DNA from: CAYREX01 sp964423505 | GTDB lineage: Bacteria > Fermentibacterota > Fermentibacteria > Fermentibacterales > JCC-6 | Length of the DNA stretch: 45,922 nucleotides | Assembly (NCBI GenBank): GCA_964423505.1 | Contig: CAYREX010000020.1 | Coordinates: forward strand, 1 to 45,922 | Direction: 5' to 3' | Shown: piece by piece, positions 1-5,999 of the stretch | How positions within the stretch are numbered: position 1 is the stretch's first letter | Layout of the letters: the number at the start of each line of letters is the position of its first letter | Made by a program: the position numbers and the translations under genes | The notes under the pieces: model-generated | What the model was told of the DNA's origin: nothing | The model's database searches: none | Seen by the model: only the letters and a program-made list of their open reading frames with translations

Positions 1-316
1 GCTCGGATATCCATACGAGCTCCCAGGACGTTCCCGAACCATCAAGGTTTCGCCAGAGCTGAAGTCCCTCATAACAGGCGCATAGCACATCGACATCACC
101 ATCGAGGTCGAAGTCCAGAGCGTGTACTTCTGTTCCTCCAATGGTCTCCCCGTCCGAGATGGTATGGATGATCCAGGAGGAGTCGGGAGGGCTGGATGCA
201 GCCTCCCACCAGTAGAGCCCTCTTTCGTGGATGTTCGGTGCGATGATGTCCATTGTCCCGGAACCATCTACATCAGCGGCAGCCAGGGCGGCCAACATCA
301 GGCGGATAGAAGCCAT
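1..316 (-). CDS. FG-GAP/VCBS-repeat protein, partial (C-terminus beyond window)
   Basis: An open frame runs from an ATG at 316 to the window edge. The translation has two FG-GAP-like calcium-binding loops, AADVDGSGTMDIIAPN and ALDFDLDGDVDVLCA, each followed by a Trp-rich strand (GLYWWEA, GLQLWRN). This is the blade pattern of a beta-propeller found in secreted or surface proteins. An in-frame stop at 326-328 limits the start to 316 or later, yet no signal peptide is visible before the first repeat. The gene begins 17 bp after the stop of the glycoside-hydrolase-like gene, so the two may be co-transcribed, or this may be the tail of a longer gene broken at its 5' end. Family assignment is fairly sure; the start and integrity are not. 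Confidence 0.6.
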   Translation of the reverse strand, partial: MASIRLMLAALAAADVDGSGTMDIIAPNIHERGLYWWEAASSPPDSSWIIHTISDGETIGGTEVHALDFDLDGDVDVLCACYEGLQLWRNLDGSGTSWELVWISE

Positions 317-333
317 ATCATGACCTCACCACC

Positions 334-2100
334 TCAAAACTGCCCCAAGGCCCGCATCCTGTCCCGCAGGGCGCGCCACTTGGGAGCTTCCGCTTCGGTC
401 TGGGTTTGCAGTTCCTTGATGCCGAAGTTTTCGCTTTCGAAGTATCCGGGCTCCGTACCGGGTTCATTGACGCCGCGGGGGATGATGCCGGCCAGGTGCA
501 CGAAGAGGCCGCCCCCTTCCGCTTCCCACTCATCGAAAAAGGCTTGATAGAGGGCGTACATGTCCGGGTGCACGTTGACCTCGTCCCGTGTGAAGCAGCT
601 GCCGGTGAAGTGCTGGCCGCCTTCATATGCTATCAGGGGCAGTCCAAATTCGGAGGCCAGGGTGCGGTCACTGCGGATGAGGTAGCGCAGGCCCGGTTCC
701 GGGGCGTCCTCGCCCCAGGGCGCCTCGCCCCGGGTGTAGGCTATGGCATCGGCGATGAAGGCCGCCGCGCTCTCCCGCGAGAAGGCGATCACCCCTTCCT
801 CCTCGCCAATATAGGGGGCGATAGCATAAGCATCGGCGTGGTAGGCTGCCGGGTCGGCCCCCTCTTCGCCTACCCACACCGGGCTTTCCAGAAGATAGCG
901 AGAGGGCTCCCAACCCGGCTGGGATGCGTAGACCTGCCCGGCCAGAACCACCACCACCCGGTCGGCCTGCTCACCGAAGGCGCTGCGAAAGATCGCTGCC
1001 ATCTCTGCCGTGCGGGCACCCTGCCAACTGTAGATCAGCATCGTCTCATTGACCGCCTCCCCAGCTGAGTAGGGAGTGATGGTGCCCTCCACCCCGGGCC
1101 ATCGCGCCCGGGCCTGGTCCAGGGCATACTGCCGCCCGATGACATAGGGGTCGGCCCAGTTCCAGAGCTCGTTTCCCAACTCTATGTAGAGGCGGCGGCT
1201 GCCATCCAGCCGGCTGGCGGCCAGCTCCGCCAGATTTCGCATGAAATCGTCGCTGGCGGCGACGGGCACATTCAGCCACAGGTCGGAGTCGGACTGATTC
1301 GCCAGGTCAATCCCCACCTCGTAGGGCGCGCCCAGGGCGCCGCCCCAGTGGGAATAGTCTTCCGGCTTGCGGTCTTCCCAGGGGATCGGCGGGCCGTAGG
1401 TGAGCTGCTCGCCGAAGAAATGCAAGGGCCGGATGACGGCATAGGGCCGGATCTCCTCCAGATAATGCCGGTTGAAACGCTCCCTCGGCACGGCGTCCGG
1501 ACGCAGCACCCGGATATTGCGGATATGGTCCCCCGCATCCTCGGGATCCGTCTCCAGGATAGAAACGATCACTTCCCCGCTGCCGTCATAGGCAAACGTC
1601 ATCTCCCCGGGGCCCACCTCGACCACCTCGGAAGGCCCCTCCACGGCCAGGACTCCTGCTCCCTCCCATAACACCCGGTAGGTGCCCGCGGGAAAGACGT
1701 TCTCCAGTTCGTTGGCGATGACGATGGTGCTCAGACGCTGGGCAGTGCCCCCGCCCTCTAACTCAAGGGAGGTGGCCCAGCCCAGATCGTCCGTGGGGAC
1801 ATCGAAGCGTCGAGCGATCTGCCACTGGCCATCCAGGACGGGAACCCAGGCCTGGCTGGGCTCCGTGTTGCCGATCTCCGCTTCGAAACCGGCCATCTTG
1901 AACAGGTCGTTGAGCATCCAGGCGGTCATGCAGTAATTGATGGGGGCTACGGCGTTGCCGATGCGAAACTCGGAGGGTGGAGCACTCTCCGACCGGGCGG
2001 GGGAAGGAGTGTCCTCCGGTGGGGGCACGGTCTCGGCTGCGGCACAGGCGGAGAGCAGGGCCAGGCACAGGACTCGCCAGCAGGATGTGGTGGGCTGCAT
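334..2100 (-). CDS. Putative glycoside hydrolase (clan GH-A-like) lipoprotein
   Basis: 588 residues. The N-terminus is a lipoprotein signal with lipobox LSAC (Cys19), followed by a Pro/Ser/Glu-rich spacer to about residue 43. The body has features of a TIM-barrel glycosidase: YIELGNELWNW around residue 311, where an Asn-Glu pair usually holds the acid/base, and LIAYEGGQH with Glu493 as candidate nucleophile. It resembles unclassified large secreted proteins labelled cellulose- or carbohydrate-binding in other phyla; I cannot name a GH family or substrate. It probably acts on an exported polysaccharide at the cell envelope. An AGGT-type ribosome site (GGAGGT, 2104-2109 on the reverse strand) supports the start. 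The conserved end of an IS91-like repeat lies only 30 bp upstream, so its promoter may come from that element. Confidence 0.75.
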   Translation of the reverse strand: MQPTTSCWRVLCLALLSACAAAETVPPPEDTPSPARSESAPPSEFRIGNAVAPINYCMTAWMLNDLFKMAGFEAEIGNTEPSQAWVPVLDGQWQIARRFDVPTDDLGWATSLELEGGGTAQRLSTIVIANELENVFPAGTYRVLWEGAGVLAVEGPSEVVEVGPGEMTFAYDGSGEVIVSILETDPEDAGDHIRNIRVLRPDAVPRERFNRHYLEEIRPYAVIRPLHFFGEQLTYGPPIPWEDRKPEDYSHWGGALGAPYEVGIDLANQSDSDLWLNVPVAASDDFMRNLAELAASRLDGSRRLYIELGNELWNWADPYVIGRQYALDQARARWPGVEGTITPYSAGEAVNETMLIYSWQGARTAEMAAIFRSAFGEQADRVVVVLAGQVYASQPGWEPSRYLLESPVWVGEEGADPAAYHADAYAIAPYIGEEEGVIAFSRESAAAFIADAIAYTRGEAPWGEDAPEPGLRYLIRSDRTLASEFGLPLIAYEGGQHFTGSCFTRDEVNVHPDMYALYQAFFDEWEAEGGGLFVHLAGIIPRGVNEPGTEPGYFESENFGIKELQTQTEAEAPKWRALRDRMRALGQF

Positions 2101-2129
2101 GGGGACCTCCAGCGTGGGTTTTGGTGTCT

Positions 2130-2714
2130 GCCACTAGGAAGCTGGATTTCGCTCCCTCCGAACCCGCCTGCCGAATCCTGATCCATAGCACACTATCTTC
2201 CCGGATCCTGCACCGCTTCGTAGCATATCCGGCGTCCCCGCGGCCGGTCAACGTATCTCTCGAGCGACAACAGCATGAAATGGACTCACCAGGGGGACAA
2301 CTCCCCTGCTGACCCGGGCGGCTCTCGCTCTCACCCGGCATCAACATCCGGCACGCCGTCCCGCCAGGACACGTAGTCCGCATCAGGTTCGCAGACCACA
2401 TCGAGCGGCGCGGGCGGAGGCCTGGGCAACTCCTCCACCCATAGGTCGAGATGCTCCAGGATACGCCTGATCACCGAAGGCCGCTCTATGACCGAGATGG
2501 CTTTCATCAGACTGCCGCACCCGATGACCTGCTTCAAGCCCTTGCGGGGGATGTGTGAGGTCATCCTGGCTATCGACTCCAGGGAATCAGTCACCTCGAA
2601 GTCGCGGCCGAGGCCGGGATGAAACCTCTCACCTCGGTAGATAGCCGGACCACTTTCTTTGGTGACCGTCATCCGCTCCAGCGAGAAGGGAGCCCCGGAC
2701 AGGTACCCCGCAAG
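2130..2714. repeat. 585-bp direct repeat, copy 1 (IS91-type element remnant)
   Basis: This segment matches 7912-8496 base for base except one difference (ttt versus ttc context near 2149). The offset between copies is 5782 bp. It contains the C-terminal part of a degraded transposase (minus strand) and about 200 bp of non-coding DNA after the transposase stop, where the origin end of IS91-family elements normally lies. A small hairpin (AGGGG, loop, CCCCCT) is visible just past the stop. Beyond 2714 similarity to the other copy drops abruptly to a weak residual match, and at 2130 it stops sharply. Confidence 0.9.
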
Positions 2715-2864
2715 GATACATCTGCCCTCCTCGTCCTCCACCGGCTCGCCACGGTACACGGAGAAGCAAGGTAGACGCCCGCCGCCATCACCAGACCGAA
2801 CATTTTGGGATAGCCTGTCGTTCGGAAGCTTCGTCATGGCCAGCACCGTCAGGTGGTCGCTCAC
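2331..2864 (-). pseudogene. IS91-family (Y2) transposase remnant, copy 1, internally deleted
   Basis: The readable frame includes FSVYRGEPVEDEEGR, GYLSGAPFSLERMTV, a RMTSHIPRKGLKQVI block and a C-terminal SVIERPSVIRRILEHLDLW block. All are recognisable pieces of the Y2 tyrosine transposase (Y2_Tnp) of IS91-like rolling-circle elements. In full transposases the HIPRKG and CGSLM blocks are separated by roughly 80-100 residues, including a YYG motif and the CPxC pair; here they are fused directly (KQVI-GCGSLM). The N-terminal half with the catalytic tyrosines is missing. The gene is therefore a non-functional relic. The family call is confident; the length of the deletion is estimated from memory of the family. 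Confidence 0.75.
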
Positions 2865-2925
2865 CCCGCCCCGGTCTACGTCGTGGTTTCGCAGCTTCCG
2901 GATATTCGATATCGATGATTAGTAG

Positions 2926-3105
2926 CAGGAGTTCAACTCTCTGCCGGGTATCTTCGTTCCGCTGGGGATCCACTATATCTCCGATTCCGGCTTCTCCCTG
3001 GAACTCAAGTTCGGCTACACGCACGCATTCGAGGACGAAGACTACGATACCGGCGGACCGCCATCGTTCGGAATCGGTGTGGGTTACCGGCCGTTCCTTC
3101 CAGTG
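2926..3105 (+). pseudogene. Outer-membrane beta-barrel protein C-terminal relic
   Basis: A plus-strand frame entered after a TAG at 2923-2925 reads QEFNSLPGIFVPLGIHYISD, then GFSLELKFGYTHAF and SFGIGVGYRPF. Alternating hydrophobic strands and a closing aromatic strand (VGYRPF) are typical of the last strands of a small outer-membrane barrel. There is no start codon or ribosome site, and the frame runs on into sequence antisense to the ABC permease. It looks like the tail of a destroyed gene between the transposon relic and the ABC locus. No specific family is recognised. Confidence 0.4.
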
Positions 3106-3106
3106 G

Positions 3107-3877
3107 CTACAGGCCCCGGGACCGGCCCATACGGTGGAACATGCAGGCCAGGGCGAACAGAACGCCGCTGTAGAGCATCAGCACGGCCAGGGAAAGCTCC
3201 GGCGACAACCAGGTGGTCTGGCCGAAGGCCGAGCGTATGGCGGCGGCGCCGTAGGTCAGCGGGGATACGGGAGCCACCCACCGGACCCAGATGGGCATCT
3301 CCAGCAGGGGCACGAAGACGCCGCTGACGAAGATCAGCGGAAGCCGGACCAGGTTGGAAAGCAGCATGATGTTAGAAGGCCCTCGCACGGGAGGTGCCGC
3401 CAGCAGCACCCCCATGGATGAGAAGCAGAGGGCCGACAGAACCGTCCCGCCCGCCAGCAGCGGCCAGCTGGCAACCGCGGCCTCTGTGAGCAGCAGTCCC
3501 AGGGCCACCGGCAGCGCCGAGATGGCGACCCCGAAAAGGAAACCGCTCAGTACGTCGCCCGCCAGCAGGGCCGGTACTCCCAGTGGGGTGGAGATCAGCC
3601 GCTCGTAGGTCCGGGCGGTGCGCTCCCAAGGGGTGACCAGGGGGCCCACCGCGCTGGCGGTGAACCACAGGGCCATGGCCACCATGCCCGGGACCACCAG
3701 CTCCGACGGCACGGGCCTGCCCATGCGGAAGGCGATGTAGAAGAAGACGGGGAAGAGGACGCCGAATATCAACACCGGGGGTTTGAGGTAGTAGAGGAGG
3801 GCGTTCTTCTTCAGCACCACCATGGCACCGTGGGCCTGGCGCCTCCATCCCGCCGCCCGCCTCGCCTTGGCCGTCAT
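3107..3877 (-). CDS. ABC-2 type transporter permease
   Basis: 256 residues with a basic cytoplasmic N-terminus and about six hydrophobic segments, beginning PPVLIFGVLFPVFFYIAF and ending VLMLYSGVLFALACMF. The pattern and the late SGVFVPLLEMPIWVRWVAPVSPLTYG block are characteristic of ABC-2 (drug/polysaccharide/heme-type) exporter permeases, where 'P..Y..D/A' loops follow a conserved amphipathic stretch. The start overlaps the stop of the ATPase gene by 4 bp (ATGA), so the two are translationally coupled and form one exporter. It is the last gene of a probable metal-responsive operon headed by an ArsR-type repressor. The transported substrate cannot be read from the sequence. Confidence 0.9.
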   Translation of the reverse strand: MTAKARRAAGWRRQAHGAMVVLKKNALLYYLKPPVLIFGVLFPVFFYIAFRMGRPVPSELVVPGMVAMALWFTASAVGPLVTPWERTARTYERLISTPLGVPALLAGDVLSGFLFGVAISALPVALGLLLTEAAVASWPLLAGGTVLSALCFSSMGVLLAAPPVRGPSNIMLLSNLVRLPLIFVSGVFVPLLEMPIWVRWVAPVSPLTYGAAAIRSAFGQTTWLSPELSLAVLMLYSGVLFALACMFHRMGRSRGL

Positions 3878-4806
3878 CGGGCCCCTCCGTCCCCGGTGAG
3901 GTGGAGGAAGACCTCCTCCAGGCTGGGCTGGCGGGTGCAGATGTGGGTCAACTCCAGGCCACTGCCGCCGACGTACTGCACAACGGCGGAGGCGGTCGCC
4001 CCGGGGTCAGCGGTGAGGAGGTGCCACGTCTTCCCCGACCGCTCCAGCCCGGTGACCCCGTCCAGCCCAGAAAGCTCCTCACCGGAAGCCTCTCCATCTA
4101 GGCCCACCTCTACAAACTGGCTGCTGCGTATGGCGCTGCGCAGCCGCTGGGGGGTGTCGATGGCCACCAGCTTCCCCTGGCGGATGATGGCGATCCGGGA
4201 GCTGAGCTCACCGGCCTCCTCCATGTTGTGTGTGGTGAGGAAGACGGTTATACCCTGTCTCTGCAGGTCGATCACAATGTCGCGTATCAACCGCGCGCTG
4301 TGGACGTCCAGACCGCTGGTGGGCTCGTCCAGGAACAGCACCTCCGGGCCGGTCACCAGAGCCGCCGCCAGAACCAGCCGCTGGCGCAGCCCCTTGGAGA
4401 GGGCGGCCGCTCGCTGGCAGGCCCGGCCGCCCAGCCCCAGGCGTTCCAGAAGCCCTGCGGTCCTCTCCAGCCTTCTGCTCCGGGACACGCCGTAGAGCTC
4501 GGCCATCAGCAGCACGTTCCGTCGCACGCTGAGGTCCATGTATACGTTGGACTCCTCGGGGACCACGGCGATTGTGGCCCGGGACTGCAGTGGCTGCTGC
4601 CGTATGTCGTAGCCCATGATCGAGGCGGTGCCGGAGGTGGGGGAAAGGACGCCGGTGAGCATTCGTACCGTGGTGGTCTTCCCGGCACCGTTGGGTCCCA
4701 GGAAGGCGAAGACCTCCCCGCGCCCCACCGAGAAGGAGACGCCGTCCACTGCCCGATTCTCACCGAAGCTGCGGCTCAGCTCACTGGTCTGTATTACCTT
4801 CTCCAA
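3874..4806 (-). CDS. ABC transporter ATP-binding protein
   Basis: 310 residues. Walker A is GPNGAGKTTT near residue 38, the signature is LSKGLRQRLVLA, and Walker B is VLFLDEPTSGLD followed by the H-loop FLTTHN. A C-terminal region of about 80 residues after the nucleotide-binding domain resembles the DUF4162-type tail common in ABC-2 exporter ATPases. The start is TTG at 4806, preceded by GGGAGG and GGAGG on the minus strand. The gap to the upstream Cys-rich protein gene is 66 bp with no terminator-like hairpin seen, and it overlaps the permease gene by 4 bp. It energises the permease of 3107-3877, probably exporting something from the cytoplasm. Confidence 0.92.
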   Translation of the reverse strand: MEKVIQTSELSRSFGENRAVDGVSFSVGRGEVFAFLGPNGAGKTTTVRMLTGVLSPTSGTASIMGYDIRQQPLQSRATIAVVPEESNVYMDLSVRRNVLLMAELYGVSRSRRLERTAGLLERLGLGGRACQRAAALSKGLRQRLVLAAALVTGPEVLFLDEPTSGLDVHSARLIRDIVIDLQRQGITVFLTTHNMEEAGELSSRIAIIRQGKLVAIDTPQRLRSAIRSSQFVEVGLDGEASGEELSGLDGVTGLERSGKTWHLLTADPGATASAVVQYVGGSGLELTHICTRQPSLEEVFLHLTGDGGAR

Positions 4807-4872
4807 GGCCTCCGCCTCCCGGCTTGTGCCCCCTACGTATCCCGGTTTACTCTACGTACCTGCCCTAGCCTG

Positions 4873-5154
4873 TCAGTGGCAGCCCCCGCAATGGCCATTG
4901 CCGTCGTCATGATGGTCGGTGATGTCGGCCTCTTCGTGGGCCTCTTCGCAGTCGACACCCTCGCAGTCGCAGGTGCAGTCCTCGCCGTGGCAGTCGCCGC
5001 AGCAGTCGTTCTCCTCGCACTCGCAATCTTCACATTCGTCGCCGTGATGGTAACAGCCGCAGTCAGGGTCCGCATCCGGGCACCCCTGGGCCATGACCAG
5101 CGAGGCCAGCGCCATCAGAGCCAGCATCAGCATTGCGGTTCTCAGAGCGGTCAT
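4873..5154 (-). CDS. Secreted Cys/His/Asp/Glu-rich metal-binding protein
   Basis: 93 residues. A Sec signal peptide (residues 1 to about 22, ending LASLVMAQ) precedes a mature part of about 71 residues with 15 Cys and 8 His, in patterns such as DCGCYHH, CEDCEC, DCCGDCH and CTCDC, ending GHCGGCH. Nearly every other residue is acidic. This composition is that of an extracytoplasmic metal sponge, analogous to but not recognisably homologous with metallothioneins. The start is supported by GGGAGG eight bases upstream. It lies 20 bp downstream of a second small Cys-rich gene and an ArsR-type repressor, and upstream of an ABC exporter. I infer periplasmic or surface binding of a soft or transition metal; the metal is unknown. 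An alternative is a disulfide-rich secreted peptide. Confidence 0.8.
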   Translation of the reverse strand: MTALRTAMLMLALMALASLVMAQGCPDADPDCGCYHHGDECEDCECEENDCCGDCHGEDCTCDCEGVDCEEAHEEADITDHHDDGNGHCGGCH

Positions 5155-5174
5155 GTATCAAACCTCCCGTTGTG

Positions 5175-5315
5175 TTAGCTGTCGTCCTCTTCACAGCATT
5201 GATGCGTCTTCGCCTTTCCGTGGCACTCCTCGACCTGCTCCGGCGGGCAGTCACCGGGCCGGTGGTCTCCCAGCCTCTCGGGATGCTCGCACTTGCCCTT
5301 CTTCTCTCCGCACAT
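5175..5315 (-). CDS. Small Cys/His-rich protein, 46 residues
   Basis: The frame starts at ATG 5315, one base after the stop codon of the ArsR-type gene, and ends at 5177-5175. The product has no signal peptide and carries six Cys (positions 2, 9, 23, 31, 40, 41) and four His (11, 18, 32, 38), for example KGKCEHPERLGDH, EECHGK and HQCCEE. The spacing suggests tight translational coupling to the repressor. A longer in-frame start exists inside the repressor gene, but the short form is favoured by the junction and by the Cys-rich composition starting there. It is probably a cytoplasmic metal-binding peptide or chaperone working with the secreted protein downstream. No known family is recognised. 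Confidence 0.65.
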   Translation of the reverse strand: MCGEKKGKCEHPERLGDHRPGDCPPEQVEECHGKAKTHQCCEEDDS

Positions 5316-5316
5316 A

Positions 5317-5667
5317 TCAGCCTTCCTTTCGGGTTTCTTCTCCTTCACACTCAACACTCTCGGATTCGCAGATCTCGTGAAGCTCGCGACGTTGTCCCGC
5401 CAGCAGCAGATGGTCCAGCTCACCTCTGATCTCGGCAAGCCTCTCTCGATTCAGCGTGTAGTGCACATGGCTGCCGCAGCGTTCGCTTCGGACCATGTCG
5501 GCGGCCTTCAGCACCCGCAGATGCTGGGAAGTGGAGGACGGCGAGGCATCGAGCATTCTGGCTATCGCCCCCGCACACAGTCGTCGGCCATGAAGCAGGC
5601 CGATTATGCGCAGTCTGATCTCCGATGAGAGCACCTTCACCGTCTCGGCCATCCTGGCGGAATCCAT
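5317..5667 (-). CDS. ArsR/SmtB-family metal-responsive transcriptional repressor
   Basis: 116 residues with a winged helix-turn-helix: the recognition region is IARMLDASPSSTSQHLRVLK (about 35-54) and the wing is RSERCGSHVHYTLN. Compared with the ArsR metal box (ELCVCDL) it has a single Cys there (RRLCAGAIA, Cys31); other cysteines are Cys64 in the wing and Cys100 and Cys107 in the C-terminal tail, so the sensing site is probably a non-standard arrangement. RBS GGAGGT at 5671-5676 fixes the start. A palindromic operator overlaps its own promoter immediately upstream, as expected for an autoregulated repressor released by metal. It heads the operon with two Cys-rich proteins and an ABC exporter. 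Confidence 0.92.
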   Translation of the reverse strand: MDSARMAETVKVLSSEIRLRIIGLLHGRRLCAGAIARMLDASPSSTSQHLRVLKAADMVRSERCGSHVHYTLNRERLAEIRGELDHLLLAGQRRELHEICESESVECEGEETRKEG

Positions 5668-5677
5668 GAAACCTCCA

Positions 5678-5719
5678 TTTCAGCAATTGCTAAAATACTG
5701 AAACCACTGTCTTCGTCAA
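5678..5719 (-). promoter_or_regulatory. Promoter with overlapping ArsR-type operator
   Basis: On the minus strand TTGACG (5714-5719) and TATTTT (5692-5697) are separated by 16 bp and match -35 and -10 boxes at 5/6 and 4/6. The perfect 10-bp palindrome AGCAATTGCT sits at 5682-5691, extended to TTTcAGCAATTGCTaAAA (5678-5695) with one mismatch, directly over the -10 box and likely start of transcription. An outer pair TTTCAG (5678-5683) and CTGAAA (5698-5703) also mirrors. The position right before the repressor RBS is what ArsR/SmtB operators show. Confidence 0.65.
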
Positions 5720-5968
5720 GTGGAGGGGGGGAAGCCCGCGGGCCGACTGGACCATCTCGCGTCGCTGGAGGCCGGCGGGTTGTACTACACGGTGCTGTAC
5801 ATGACCGGCGTCTGTCACGTCGAATTCGGGGAGGCGGAACAGGCCACAGCCTACCTGACGGAGTACCTCACATACCCTCTGGAGCCGCACCAGGCCGACC
5901 GATGGACCACCCCGGACCTCCACGACAGGGCGCGGGATCTGCTCGACGAGTTGCAGGCGGCTATCTGA
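5720..5968 (+). pseudogene. Hypothetical fragment, TPR-like C-terminus
   Basis: A plus-strand frame of 82 codons with GTG as first possible start. The product has an amphipathic helical character (LYYTVLYMTGVCHVEFGEAE, then TAYLTEYLTY and a final helix DLHDRARDLLDELQAAI) reminiscent of the last repeats of a TPR protein. There is no ribosome site, and the start touches the -35 box of the divergent repressor promoter, so it is more likely the tail of a destroyed gene than an intact small gene. It ends 30 bp before the convergent stop of the secreted protein at 6000. Not recognised further. Confidence 0.35.
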
Positions 5969-5999
5969 CCGGCTCGAGGCCTGGAAGAGGCCGCAGGGG

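Noticed and set aside
4228..5178. 316-codon plus-strand frame opposite the ABC ATPase and the Cys-rich gene
   Set aside because: Antisense to clear genes with ribosome sites and motifs; the Val/Ala-rich stretch is only the complement of the Asp/Glu/Cys-rich codons.
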